64,000 bases of DNA from JBBSAT01 sp044223665 (lineage in GTDB: Bacteria > Myxococcota_A > Polyangia > Polyangiales > Sandaracinaceae): positions 1-64,000 of the forward strand of contig JBGALT010000003.1 of NCBI GenBank assembly GCA_044223665.1. Direction: 5' to 3'. Positions 41,420 to 53,704 of the stretch are shown here, piece by piece (position 1 is the first letter of the stretch; each line of letters opens with the position of its first letter). A program made the translations under genes and the position numbers. Under the pieces are notes generated by a model. It was given only the letters and a program-made list of their open reading frames with translations. It was not told the DNA's origin and did no database searches.

Positions 41420-43471
41420 CTACTCGAGCCCGCCGAGCGCGCCCCCGCCGAGCATCTGCTCGATGGCCTCCATCATCTCGGGCGAGAGCGAGCCGCCCTC
41501 CCCGCCGCCACTGCCGCCGAGTAGCGAGCCCAGATCCGCCCCGCCGCCGCCGCCGCCCATCATGCTCTGCATCAGCTGGCCCATCATCGCGCGCATCTGC
41601 GGGTCGGCGGCGATCTCGGGCGGCAGCATCTGCTGCATCATGCCGTCCATCGTGGAGGGCCCGAGATCTTCGTCGCCGTGGCGCTCGTCGAGCCAGCGTC
41701 GGGCGAGCGCGCGCACCCGGCTCGCGTGGCCGCCCGCCGCCATCACGTCGACGACGCCGCGCGCGGGCGCGATGCGCATGCGGTAGGTGGTCACGTAGGC
41801 GCGCAGGCGCTCGAAGAACGTCTCGTCGCCGAGCTCGTGGCGCAGCGCGCGATAGAGATAGGGGCCCTTGCCGTACACGAGCCCCGCGTAGTCCATCGGA
41901 TTGGGGAACGCGCTCGCCGCGCGATCCACCGCGCCGTCGGCGTGGCCCTCGACGCGCATCGCGTGGAAGTTCATCGCGACCTGGCGCTCGCCCTCCTCTT
42001 CCGCGCGCGCCGCGCCGTGCCGGTCCTCGAAGTAGAGCATCGCCGAGTACTGCGCGAGCGACTCGTCCACCCACGGATGACGGCGCGAGTCGCTGCCGAC
42101 GATGCCGTGCCACCACTGGTGCGCCGCCTCGTGCGCCGTGACGAACTCGAGGATCGAGCCCTGCATCGGATCGAGGCCCGCCGCGTCCGCGCTCGCCTCA
42201 TCCGTCTCGGCGCCTTCGAGCATGCCCATGAGCGCGCCGAGGCCCCCGAGCCCTCCTCCCGCCATCGCGGGTCGATAGAACATGCTCGCGACCGTGACGA
42301 GCGCGCTGAACTCCACGCCACCCGCACCGCCGACGAGCGGCGCCTCCACCACGTCGAGCTCGGTGTACGGATAGGGGCCGAAGCGCCGCTCGAAGATCTC
42401 GAGCGCGTGGGCCGTCGTGTCGAGCACGCTCTGGCCGCTCGCCGTGTCCTCCGGCAGGTAGTACGAGCGCACCAGCGTCTCACCGACCTGCCGCGTGCCG
42501 ACCGCGAGCGAGGGGCCCGCGAGGACCGCGAAGTCGCGAATCACGCCGGCGTGCACCGTGATCTCGACGCGACGCTCCGAGCTCCCGTCGGCCTCGCGCA
42601 CCGCGCGCCGCCGTACCTCGGCGCCACTCGAGACGACGCGCAGCGAGCGCGGCACGACGATCCGCGCGCGGACGTTCGCCATCGCGTCGGTGCCGAGATC
42701 GCCGGTCGTCCCTTCGTCTTCCGTCACCCAGGCGTCGCCATCGCGCCGCGCCAGAACCGCGAAGAAGTTGGCGAAGCTGCCGATCCCCTGCCCGTGCGCG
42801 AGCAGGCCGTAGTCGGTCTGCGCCGCGCGCCCGGGATCTTGCATCGCCTGCATGCTCTCCATGCCCTGCGCGATCATGCTCATGCGCTCTTCGGCGAGCG
42901 CCCGGACGACGCCCGTCACGTCGAGCTCGATGCGCAGGTGCCCGCCCGGCGGGATCGGTGCGCTCGGCACGACGCGCCACACGCTGCGCGACACTTCGCT
43001 GACCGTGCAGCTCGCGCCGTCGAGGCACGCGCCGCGCACGAGCGAGACCGGAGGCGCCTCGCCGCTCGGCACGATCACGTTCGCGAACACGCGCAGCACG
43101 ACCTCGCGCATCGGCGCCGCCTGCTCGTTCGTGACCCAGATCGTCTCGCGCAGGCCGTAGCTGCCCATGTCCTCCGCGATCGAGAGCGAGAGGTCGTAGA
43201 GCGGCAAGGCCGAGAGATCGGCCACCTCGAGCTGGGCTGGAAGGTCGGCGCGCATCGAGGGGCGCACGTGCCCCAAGAGCTCGTCCGCGTCGTACCAGGC
43301 GGGCGAGGCGGACGTTGGATCGTCGAAGCGATGCGAGAGCGAGCGCCTACCGGAGCTCGCGCCCGATGGAGAGGGGCCCGCCTCGGCGTCCGAGGACTGA
43401 GCGCGCGCGCCCCCGGGCCACGCGAGCGTGCCGGCGATCACCAGGGCGAGCGGGAGCGAGCGAGCGCGCAT
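41420..43471 (-). CDS. Exported M1 family metallopeptidase
   Basis: 683 residues from ATG 43471. A signal peptide (RARSLPLALVIAGTLAWPG then GARAQ) precedes an N-terminal beta domain and a catalytic part with HEAAHQWWHG (zinc ligands His447 and His451, catalytic Glu448), SRRHPWVDESLAQYSAML (third ligand Glu) and YGKGPYLYRALRHELGDETF. The usual GxMEN substrate motif reads GGAGGVEFSAL, so the exopeptidase specificity is uncertain. The C-terminus ends in a Met/Gly-rich tail (MMQQMLPPEIAADPQMRAMM, MGGGGGGADLGSLL). Probably periplasmic protein or peptide turnover. Confidence 0.9.
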   Translation of the reverse strand: MRARSLPLALVIAGTLAWPGGARAQSSDAEAGPSPSGASSGRRSLSHRFDDPTSASPAWYDADELLGHVRPSMRADLPAQLEVADLSALPLYDLSLSIAEDMGSYGLRETIWVTNEQAAPMREVVLRVFANVIVPSGEAPPVSLVRGACLDGASCTVSEVSRSVWRVVPSAPIPPGGHLRIELDVTGVVRALAEERMSMIAQGMESMQAMQDPGRAAQTDYGLLAHGQGIGSFANFFAVLARRDGDAWVTEDEGTTGDLGTDAMANVRARIVVPRSLRVVSSGAEVRRRAVREADGSSERRVEITVHAGVIRDFAVLAGPSLAVGTRQVGETLVRSYYLPEDTASGQSVLDTTAHALEIFERRFGPYPYTELDVVEAPLVGGAGGVEFSALVTVASMFYRPAMAGGGLGGLGALMGMLEGAETDEASADAAGLDPMQGSILEFVTAHEAAHQWWHGIVGSDSRRHPWVDESLAQYSAMLYFEDRHGAARAEEEGERQVAMNFHAMRVEGHADGAVDRAASAFPNPMDYAGLVYGKGPYLYRALRHELGDETFFERLRAYVTTYRMRIAPARGVVDVMAAGGHASRVRALARRWLDERHGDEDLGPSTMDGMMQQMLPPEIAADPQMRAMMGQLMQSMMGGGGGGADLGSLLGGSGGGEGGSLSPEMMEAIEQMLGGGALGGLE

Positions 43472-43585
43472 ACGCACATCGTGGAGCACGACTATATCGC
43501 GATGCGCGAGCGAGAGCTGCGCCGTGGCCGGCCTGCCCGGGAAGGGGGGTCGACAGACACGCCGAGGACCGGATAGAGCGGCGGC

Positions 43586-44086
43586 ATGTACTTCGCCCTC
43601 CTCCACCAGTTGAAGAAGCAGCTCCAGCAGGTCGACCTGTGGTTCGACAAGGCCGAGGCGCACGCCAAGGCCAAGTCCTACGATCCGAACCTCTTCGTCA
43701 CCTACCGCCTCGCGCCCGATCAGTTCGCGCTCGCGCGCCAGGTCGACTCGGCGTGCGACACGGTGAAGTTCGCCGCCTCGCGCCTGACGGGCAAGGACGC
43801 GCCGAAGAACGACGACGACGAGAAGACGCTCGCCGAGCTACGCGCGCGCGTGAAGTCGGCGATCGCCTACGTCGACACGTTCACCGAGAGCGACTTCGCC
43901 GCGTCGGCCACCAAGACCATCTCGAATCCGCGGTGGGAAGGAAAGACCATGACCGGTCACGAGTACTTCCTGAATCACTCGATCCCGAACTTCTACTTCC
44001 ACGTCACGCACGTCTACGCGATCTTGCGGCACGCCGGCGTCGACGTGGGCAAGCGCGACTTCCTCGGCCCGATGCCCCTTCGCTGA
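43586..44086 (+). CDS. DUF1993 family protein
   Basis: 166 residues. FALLHQLKKQLQQVDLWFDK, YDPNLFVTYRLAPDQFALAR, VDSACDTVKFAASRLTGKDA, and the motif-like end MTGHEYFLNHSIPNFYFHVT, HVYAILRHAGVDVGKRDFLG match DUF1993 (DinB-like four-helix bundle) proteins. Function unknown. Convergent with the DUF1266 gene, 22 bp apart. Confidence 0.88.
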   Translation: MYFALLHQLKKQLQQVDLWFDKAEAHAKAKSYDPNLFVTYRLAPDQFALARQVDSACDTVKFAASRLTGKDAPKNDDDEKTLAELRARVKSAIAYVDTFTESDFAASATKTISNPRWEGKTMTGHEYFLNHSIPNFYFHVTHVYAILRHAGVDVGKRDFLGPMPLR

Positions 44087-44108
44087 CGGCTCGCCTCGCG
44101 CCCGGCGA

Positions 44109-44780
44109 TCAGAGCTGGGCCTGGTAGGCGACCGGCGGCGGCTGTGTGCGCGCTTGCGCCATGGTCTGCAGCCGCTCGAGGGTCTGCGCGTCGTCGGCAG
44201 AGCCGTCGGGGGGAAGCTGGCGCCAGACGCGGTAGCCGGCGACGTAGTCGGTCCAGATCGCGTCGAAGCTCGGGTACCGGCGCTGCAGCTGCTGCGCGAC
44301 GGGACGGACCCCGTTCCACGCGGTGCCGACGTCGATGTAGCCCGCGCGCGTCGCAGCGAGCGCCACGCGGAACAGGCGCACCGCGTTCCACGCGCTCGGC
44401 TCGCTCCGCGCGAGCTGGTCGAGGCACTGGCGCGTCATGTTGCCGTCGAAGATCTGCCAGTCGCGGTTGAGCATGAGCGTCGCCTTCGCCGGCGGCTCTT
44501 CCGCCCACGACGAGCCGCGATCGAGGTGCTGGCAGGCCGCCCGAACCCAGGCGTGCAGCGGCTCCGGGTGCTGGATGGGCGCGAAGCCCTTCCCGGACTT
44601 CTCGTTCTGCTCCATCTCGCGCTCCATCCGGCCCTGGATGACCTGCCACGCGATCATCACGATCACGACCGTGACGAACGAGAACCCGCCGATGCAGAAC
44701 ATCCACCACGGAACTCCCGCGAGCGCTTCCATGTCTGCACCAGACACCAACTCGCCCACCGAGGTCAACGCCGTAGACAC
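44109..44780 (-). CDS. Membrane-anchored DUF1266 family protein
   Basis: 223 residues, GTG start. One N-terminal TM segment (WWMFCIGGFSFVTVVIVMIA, about 25-45) and then a soluble region whose W-rich elements (GSSWAEEPPAKATLMLNRDW, FDGNMTRQCLDQLARS, AWNAVRLFRVALAATRAGYI, FDAIWTDYVAGYRVWRQL) correspond to DUF1266. The function is unknown. Divergent from the acyl-CoA synthetase gene with only about 23 bp between start codons. Confidence 0.8.
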   Translation of the reverse strand: MSTALTSVGELVSGADMEALAGVPWWMFCIGGFSFVTVVIVMIAWQVIQGRMEREMEQNEKSGKGFAPIQHPEPLHAWVRAACQHLDRGSSWAEEPPAKATLMLNRDWQIFDGNMTRQCLDQLARSEPSAWNAVRLFRVALAATRAGYIDVGTAWNGVRPVAQQLQRRYPSFDAIWTDYVAGYRVWRQLPPDGSADDAQTLERLQTMAQARTQPPPVAYQAQL

Positions 44781-44803
44781 ATCGTGGTAACGTGCGCGCG
44801 CTC

Positions 44804-46651
<1,848 letters not shown>

Positions 46652-46858
46652 GAGGCCGCGCTGGCAGCGTCGATCACGTTGGTCGAGGGAACCGGATCCG
46701 AGGCCCCGCGCCGCGGGATGCGCCGACCGCCTACATCAGCGACCTGAGGATCCCTGTCCCCACCTCCCCTGCGCCACCCTGGCGTGATCGATGGGGACTC
46801 CGGTTCCCAGATCACTTTCTCATTTGCGATTTCCGAAGGAAACCGGGCATCCTGCGCA

Positions 46859-46874
46859 TGGCACGCACATCGCA
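46859..46874 (+). promoter_or_regulatory. Sigma-54-type promoter candidate before the pilin gene
   Basis: TGGCACG at 46859-46865, four bases, then TCGCA at 46870-46874. Against the consensus TGGCACG-N4-TTGCA this is one mismatch, with GG and GC 12 bases apart as required. Transcription would start near 46886. Pilin genes in this group are often sigma-54 dependent. Confidence 0.55.
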
Positions 46875-46891
46875 CTAGCCAGTCGCAGACG

Positions 46892-47084
46892 ATGCGGTGC
46901 AAGCGCATCGCGGCTCTCCACCCAGGACCCTCACGAAGGAACTGCCATCGAGTACATCATCATCCTCTGCCTCATCGCCGTCGTCGGCTTCGCCATCTGG
47001 CAGAAGTTCGGCAACACGGTGAAGACCAAGACCCGCGGCGCCGAGAGCGTCATCGGCGGTCTTCCCACGTCGTCCACGCCGTGA
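46892..47084 (+). pseudogene. Flp/Tad-type prepilin-like gene, start region ambiguous
   Basis: The conserved part is HEGTAIEYIIILCLIAVVGF then AIWQKFGNTVKTKTRG, a class of short pilin with Glu five residues after a cleavage site, one hydrophobic helix and a short tail. The frame is open back to ATG 46791 but that lies upstream of the sigma-54-like promoter. ATG 46892 opens MRCKRIAALHP in another frame; dropping one C at 46921-46923 joins it as MRCKRIAALHQDPHEGTAIE, a normal-looking prepilin leader. So either a single-base error or mutation is present or the start is unconventional. Product would be about 63 residues. Terminator at 47186. Confidence 0.6.
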
Positions 47085-47185
47085 CGTCGGGCGGGCCCTC
47101 GGCCCTGCCTCCTCACGCGGCGACCCAAAGACTTCGCCTCCGGTCGCCTTCCTACGGGAAGGGAGCAGAGGTGTAGAGACGGACC

Positions 47186-47215
47186 GGGCTCGGCGAGCGA
47201 TCGCCGGGCCCTTTT
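47186..47215 (+). terminator. Intrinsic terminator of the pilin gene
   Basis: GGGCTCGGCGA pairs with TCGCCGGGCCC around a GCGA loop (47186-47211) followed by TTTT, then CGTTT. It is about 100 bp after the pilin stop. Confidence 0.85.
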
Positions 47216-47305
47216 CGTTTCTTGGCCGCGCGTCGTTCTTCACCACATGGGGGCCGTGGGTCGCCCGCTTCGTTTTCGGCTGCGCGCGCGGTAGAAACGC
47301 CGGTC

Positions 47306-48565
47306 ATGTCGACCTCGCCCGCTGCACCCGCGCCTTCCCGCGCGCTCACGCTCGCCGTCGTCGTGGCGTCGCTCGGCTACCTCGTCGACATCTACGACCT
47401 GATCCTCTTCAGCGTCGTGCGCGTTCCGAGCTTGACCACGCTCGGCGTCCCGGAGGCCGACCGCGCGAGCGTCGGCCTCTTCCTGTTGAACACCCAGATG
47501 ATCGGCATGCTGGTGGGCGGCATCGTCTGGGGTGTGCTCGGCGACAAGCGCGGGCGCCTGGCCGTCCTGTTCGGCTCGATCACGATGTACTCGCTGGCGA
47601 ACATCGCCAACGGCTTCGTCGATCGGGCGCCGCCCGAGCACGCGGTGATGGTCTACGCCGTGCTGCGGGTGATCGCCGGCATCGGGCTCGCGGGCGAGCT
47701 CGGCGCAGGAATCACGCTCGTGAGCGAGCTCGTGGGCAAGGAAGCGCGCGGCTACGCGACCACCCTCGTGGCCGGCATCGGCGTGCTCGGCGCGCTGATC
47801 GCGTTCGGCGTCTCGCGCGTCGCGAGCTGGCAGGCCGCCTACTGGTTCGGCGGAGCGATGGGCCTGGCGCTCCTCGCGCTGCGCGTCGGTGTGCTCGAGT
47901 CGGGCATCTTCCACCGCGTGAAGACCGACGAGAAGATCGCGCGCGGCAACTTCCTCGCGCTCTTCTCCACCCGCGCACGCGCGATCAAGTACGTGTCGGT
48001 CATCCTCGTCGGTGTTCCGATCTGGTTCGCCATCGGCATTCCCATCACGCTCGCCGATGCCTTCGGGCGCGCGATGGGGATGAGCCCGGCTCCGACCCCG
48101 GCCGTCGCCGTCGTGTGCGCCTACTCGGGGCTGGCGATCGGGAGCTTCGGCAGCGGGGTGCTCAGCCAGGCGCTCAAGAGCCGGCGACGCGCGATCACCG
48201 GCTCGCTGGTCCTGAACCTGGTCGGGCTGGCGACGTACTTCCTCGTCGGGCCGAGCTCGCTCGTGGCCTTCTACGGAGCCTGCGTGCTGCTCGGCGTCGC
48301 GAACGGCTACTGGGCGGTGTTCGTGACGGTCGCCGCCGAGCAGTTCGGGACGAACGTGCGCGCCACCGCGACCACGACGGCCCCGAACTTCGTCCGCGGC
48401 TCGCTCACGCCCGTCTCGCTCGCCTACGTGGCGCTCCAGGACGGCGGCCTCGGCGTCGTGAGCGCCGGCGTGGTGACGGGTGTGCTCGTCGGCGTCGTCG
48501 CGCTCGTGGCGGTGCTCGGGATCGAAGAGACCTACGGCAAAGACCTCGACTTCGTCGAGCACTGA
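47306..48565 (+). CDS. Major facilitator superfamily transporter
   Basis: 419 residues, twelve hydrophobic segments. MFS signature after TM2: GGIVWGVLGDKRGRLAVLFG; TM1 block ALTLAVVVASLGYLVDIYDLI with an acidic YDLI typical of metabolite:H+ symporters; TM5 region LVAGIGVLGALIAFGVSRVA; cytoplasmic loop FHRVKTDEKIARGNFLALFS. The family includes sialate, dicarboxylate and shikimate transporters; the substrate here cannot be told. ATG 47306 opens MSTSPAAPAPSRALTLA. A hairpin follows the stop at 48603. Confidence 0.9.
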   Translation: MSTSPAAPAPSRALTLAVVVASLGYLVDIYDLILFSVVRVPSLTTLGVPEADRASVGLFLLNTQMIGMLVGGIVWGVLGDKRGRLAVLFGSITMYSLANIANGFVDRAPPEHAVMVYAVLRVIAGIGLAGELGAGITLVSELVGKEARGYATTLVAGIGVLGALIAFGVSRVASWQAAYWFGGAMGLALLALRVGVLESGIFHRVKTDEKIARGNFLALFSTRARAIKYVSVILVGVPIWFAIGIPITLADAFGRAMGMSPAPTPAVAVVCAYSGLAIGSFGSGVLSQALKSRRRAITGSLVLNLVGLATYFLVGPSSLVAFYGACVLLGVANGYWAVFVTVAAEQFGTNVRATATTTAPNFVRGSLTPVSLAYVALQDGGLGVVSAGVVTGVLVGVVALVAVLGIEETYGKDLDFVEH

Positions 48566-48602
48566 CGCGAGCGCCGGTTGGGTGCGGGACGACGCGACGC
48601 GG

Positions 48603-48633
48603 GGCTCTCGTACCGCTGTCCGCGGTACGAGCC
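48603..48633 (+). terminator. Hairpin after the MFS gene
   Basis: GGCTC..GTACCGC pairs with GCGGTACGAGCC around TGTCC, with a two-base bulge in the left arm. 12-bp stem, no T run. A second smaller hairpin (GTCCTCCC/GGGGGGAC) lies at about 48642-48660. Confidence 0.6.
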
Positions 48634-48737
48634 TGCCTCCGTGTCCTCCCGCCGGGGGGACGCCGCGGAAATTGCCGCGTGTCCCGAGGGCGAAAGATCT
48701 CCTTTGCACGGGGCGAGCGCGTTACCCTGCTGGACGG

Positions 48738-50444
48738 ATGTCGGAACCGGCCGACGACGGCACGCACATCGATTACGCGGATCAATTCCGCGTCCTCTTC
48801 GCCGAGGCCCCCATCGGCATGCTGCTCATGGACGGTGCTGCCACCGTCGTGCGCGCCAACGGCGCGATGCTGACCCTGCTCGGCTACGACACGAAGGAGC
48901 TCGTCGGGCGCAGCTTCCGGGAGCTCACGATCGCCGAGGACCAGGACCGCGCCTCGACCCCCGAGCTGCTGGCCGGGTCGGCCGACTCGGGGCTCGCCGA
49001 GCGCCGCCTGATGCGGAGCGACGGGCGCATCGTGTCGGCCCGCGTCTTCACGCGGCGCATGAAGAACCTCGACGGCTCCGCGATGATGATCGCGGTGATC
49101 ATCGACGACACCGAGCGGAAAGAAGTCGAGAAGCGCCTCCGATACGAGGCGTTCCACGACCGGATGACCGGCCTGCCCAACCGGGCCTTGTTCCTCGACC
49201 GTGTCGGGCAAGCGCTCATCCGCGACGCGCCGGGCGCGGTCATCGTGGTGGGGCTCGATCGCATGCGGGCGATCAACGAGGCCTTCGGACACTCGGTGGG
49301 CGATCGCTTGGTCGTCGAGGTCTCCCGGCGGCTGCTCGCCGCGGCCGGTCGCGAGGGCACCGTGGGCCGCATCGGCGGCGACGAGTTCGCGGTGCTCCTC
49401 ACCCACGGCTTCGACGATGCGAGCTCGGTCGAGCACGTCGGCAACGCCGGGCGCGCCGTCGTCACGCAGGATCATCGCGACCTCTCCACGACGGTGAGCG
49501 TCGGGGTACGCAAGCTCTCCGGGCTCGAGGCGCCCGAGCTCGTGCTCAGCGACGCCTTGCTCGCGCTGCAGCGTGCCAAGCAGCTCGGCCGCAATCGCAC
49601 CGTCGTCTACGAGCCGAGCCTGCGCGGGCGGGCCTCCCGCACGGCCGAGATCGCGCGGCAGCTCCGCGACGCGATCGCCCGCGGCGAGATCGAGGTCGAC
49701 TACCAGCCGATCCACCGCGCGCGCGACCGCGCCCTGACGGGCTACGAAGCGCTGGTACGCTGGCGCCGTGGCTCGCTCGGCAACGTCGCGCCGACCGAAT
49801 TCGTCCCCGTCGCCGAGGAGCGCGGCTTCATCCAGCTCATCGGCGCCCACGTGCTCGAGCACGCACTGGCGGCGCTCGCCGGCTGGCGCGCTCGCTTTCC
49901 CGAGACGGCCGACGGCCTGACGATGTCGATCAACCTCTCCCCCCTCCAGGTGCGCGACGGCGGGCACATGGACCTCTTGGGAGAGACCATCGCGCGCTCG
50001 GACGTGCCCGCCGGGCGCGTGAAGATCGAGATCACCGAGAGCGTGTTCGTCGATCTGACGCCCGAGATCGTCGACTCGCTCGAGTCGCTCCGCAAGGTCG
50101 GTGTCCAGCTCGTGCTCGACGACTTCGGCACCGGCTACTCGTCGTTGAACCACCTGCAGGCGCTTCCCTTCGACGGCCTCAAGGTCGACCGCGCGTTCGT
50201 GGCGCGGGCGCTCGCCGACGTGCGCAGCCGCAACCTCGTCCGCTCGATCGCTTCGCTCGCCGGTGGCCTGTCGATGCACTCGGTCGCCGAGGGCGTCGAG
50301 ACCGACGCGCAACGCGAGTTCCTGCGCGACGCGGGCTACGACTATCTGCAGGGCTACCTCTTCGGACGGCCGCAGTCGCACGCCGACGTCGAGCGGACGC
50401 TCGATGCGAGCGAGCGCAAGGGCGCCGGCTCGAACGAGATGTGA
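48738..50444 (+). CDS. PAS-GGDEF-EAL cyclic-di-GMP protein
   Basis: 568 residues. PAS domain (about 15-130): FRVLFAEAPIGMLLMDGAAT, LGYDTKELVGRSFREL, with RRMKNLDGSAMMIAVI. GGDEF domain: FHDRMTGLPNRALFLDRV and GRIGGDEFAVLL, an intact GGDEF. EAL domain: IEVDYQPIHRARDRALTGYE, YEALVRWRRGS, VKIEITESVFVD, LVLDDFGTGYSSLNHLQAL and HSVAEGVETDAQREFL, with the metal-binding residues present. Both synthesis and hydrolysis of c-di-GMP are therefore possible. No TM segment, so a cytoplasmic sensor. The upstream gap shows hairpins; a c-di-GMP aptamer was not recognised. Confidence 0.94.
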   Translation: MSEPADDGTHIDYADQFRVLFAEAPIGMLLMDGAATVVRANGAMLTLLGYDTKELVGRSFRELTIAEDQDRASTPELLAGSADSGLAERRLMRSDGRIVSARVFTRRMKNLDGSAMMIAVIIDDTERKEVEKRLRYEAFHDRMTGLPNRALFLDRVGQALIRDAPGAVIVVGLDRMRAINEAFGHSVGDRLVVEVSRRLLAAAGREGTVGRIGGDEFAVLLTHGFDDASSVEHVGNAGRAVVTQDHRDLSTTVSVGVRKLSGLEAPELVLSDALLALQRAKQLGRNRTVVYEPSLRGRASRTAEIARQLRDAIARGEIEVDYQPIHRARDRALTGYEALVRWRRGSLGNVAPTEFVPVAEERGFIQLIGAHVLEHALAALAGWRARFPETADGLTMSINLSPLQVRDGGHMDLLGETIARSDVPAGRVKIEITESVFVDLTPEIVDSLESLRKVGVQLVLDDFGTGYSSLNHLQALPFDGLKVDRAFVARALADVRSRNLVRSIASLAGGLSMHSVAEGVETDAQREFLRDAGYDYLQGYLFGRPQSHADVERTLDASERKGAGSNEM

Positions 50445-50495
50445 TCGACCGACGGGTGCGGCAGCGCGCCCGGAACGCGCTATGCGTTCGACCGC

Positions 50496-51095
50496 ATGAG
50501 TGAGACCCCTCCGCCCGGCCTCTTGGCCCGCCTCTTCGTCCTCTCGTGGGTCGCGTTCTTCCGCACGATCTTCGACGGGGAGTTCGCCGCCGGCGTCGTC
50601 CGGCTGCGCCAGGGTCAGCCCGCGCTGCCGCCGCCCGCGCCCGCGCCGGCCGCGAAGAAGGAGAAGCCCGAGAAGAAGGAAGCGCCCAAGAAGGAGGTCG
50701 TCCTGCGCGAGGCCGGCCCGGAGGCCGCGCTCCAGCTCCTGGCGCTCCTGCAGCGCGAGGGGCGCTTCGTCGACTTCGTGCAGGAAGACGTGTCGGGCTT
50801 CTCGGACGCGGAGATCGGCGGGGCCGCACGCGTGGTGCACGACGGCTGCAAGAAGGCGCTCGACGAGCACTTCCCGCTCGAGCCAGTGCGCAGCGAGACG
50901 GAAGGCAGCGTGGTGAAGCTCGAGAAGGGCTTCGACGCCGCGAAGGTCCGCGTCACGGGCAACGTGAAGGGCGAGCCTCCGTTCCAGGGAGCGCTCGCGC
51001 ATCGCGGCTGGCGCGTCACCGAGGTGAAGCTGCCGAAGATGGCCGAGGGTCACGACCCGAAGATCGTGGCCCCGGCCGAGGTGGAGCTCGCATGA
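50496..51095 (+). CDS. DUF2760 family protein, Hsp70 partner
   Basis: 199 residues. N-terminal hydrophobic segment (GLLARLFVLSWVAFFRTIFD), linker with Pro/Ala and a Lys/Glu run (PAAKKEKPEKKEAPKKEVVL), then the DUF2760 core: EAALQLLALLQREGRFVDFV, QEDVSGFSDAEIGGAARVVH, DGCKKALDEHFPLEPVRSE and RGWRVTEVKLPKMAEGHDPK. DUF2760 genes are typically next to Hsp70-family genes, as here (52-bp gap with a tiny coupled frame). Its job may be to act with that chaperone; the biochemical role is unknown. Confidence 0.85.
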   Translation: MSETPPPGLLARLFVLSWVAFFRTIFDGEFAAGVVRLRQGQPALPPPAPAPAAKKEKPEKKEAPKKEVVLREAGPEAALQLLALLQREGRFVDFVQEDVSGFSDAEIGGAARVVHDGCKKALDEHFPLEPVRSETEGSVVKLEKGFDAAKVRVTGNVKGEPPFQGALAHRGWRVTEVKLPKMAEGHDPKIVAPAEVELA

Positions 51096-51147
51096 GCGAC
51101 GCCACGTTCGCGCGGGTCGGCGCAGGAACGCACGGAAGGCGGCGGCC

Positions 51148-51151
<4 letters not shown>
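51092..51151 (+). CDS. 19-residue ORF coupled to both neighbours
   Basis: ATG 51092 overlaps the DUF2760 stop by 4 bp (ATGA) and its own TGA overlaps the Hsp70 start GTG (GTGA). The peptide is MSDATFARVGAGTHGRRRP. No homology is recognised. It may serve only to carry ribosomes between the two genes or be the remnant of a larger gene. Confidence 0.4.
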
Positions 51152-52977
<1,826 letters not shown>

Positions 52978-52980
52978 GAA

Positions 52981-53075
52981 GGTGACAGGAAACCTGTCGC
53001 CCTCTCTCGCGGAGAAATTCGAGGGGGAGGCTCCATCGGGATTCACTCCCGATGGAGCGGGCCGCGTATCGGCCC
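52981..53075. terminator. Three tandem hairpins between convergent genes
   Basis: 52981-53001: GGTGACAGG/CCTGTCGCC, 9-bp stem, AAA loop. 53030-53058: GCTCCATCGGGA/TCCCGATGGAGC, perfect 12-bp stem, TTCAC loop. 53059-53075: GGGCCG/CGGCCC, CGTAT loop. They lie between hsp70 (ends 52977) and the DUF6151 gene (ends 53098), so they can stop transcription from both sides. Confidence 0.75.
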
Positions 53076-53097
53076 CCGAGGACTGAGCCGACGCGCG

Positions 53098-53697
53098 TCA
53101 CGCGCGTGGATGACGGCGCAGCGCTTCGCGCTCGTCGGGCGTCAGCACCCGTGCCTCCACGCTCGCGCGGCCATCGGGGCCGAAGAACGGCGAGGGCGCG
53201 CCGAGGCGAGAGAGGGACCAGCGGGCCATCAGCCCCGCGACGTGCGCGAGCCCGGAGATCGAGAGCCCGCCGGGGGCGCGGCCTCCGACGGCCTGGTGCA
53301 CGTTCGCCGGCATCCCTGGGCCGAACGCGCTCTCCGTCTCGGCGTCCGGGACACCGACGAACGTCTGCCGCGTCAGGCCCACGAAAGGGAGAGCCGGCAG
53401 CGTGTTGCCGAACGGCGTCCGGCAGCACGCCGTGTAGAAGCGGTGCAGCCCCTTCGGCGTCAGGCGCAACAGACGCAGCTCGGAGCGCCCGCGCTCGATC
53501 GTGAAGCGCGCCCGCGCGATCTGGATCACGCTCACCCCGCCACGCTCGTCGAGCAGGTCCTCGCGCTCGAGCCAGTGGCAGCACGCGCGACAGTCGTGGC
53601 AATAGCAGCGGCCCCAGTTGGCCGTCGCCGGAGAGACGAAGTGCGCCGTGCCCGAGACGCTCCCGCAGCGGCAACGGACCTCTCGATCGCGCTCCAT
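53098..53697 (-). CDS. DUF6151/GFA-like zinc-site protein
   Basis: 199 residues. N-terminal CRCGSVSGTAHFV, then GRCYCHDCRACCHWLER with several Cys, then SELRLLRLTPKGLHRFYTAC, CRTPFGNTLPALPFVGLTRQ. The Cys spacing (C.C....C.CHDC..CC, later CC) is the pattern of glutathione-dependent formaldehyde-activating-like proteins and DUF6151. It probably binds zinc; an enzyme activity cannot be named. Convergent with hsp70. Confidence 0.78.
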   Translation of the reverse strand: MERDREVRCRCGSVSGTAHFVSPATANWGRCYCHDCRACCHWLEREDLLDERGGVSVIQIARARFTIERGRSELRLLRLTPKGLHRFYTACCRTPFGNTLPALPFVGLTRQTFVGVPDAETESAFGPGMPANVHQAVGGRAPGGLSISGLAHVAGLMARWSLSRLGAPSPFFGPDGRASVEARVLTPDEREALRRHPRA

Positions 53698-53704
53698 TCC
53701 TTCC

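Noticed and set aside
48566..48737. Possible c-di-GMP riboswitch upstream of the PAS-GGDEF-EAL gene
   Set aside because: Only hairpins that fit the end of the MFS gene are present; the conserved GEMM bases are not visible.
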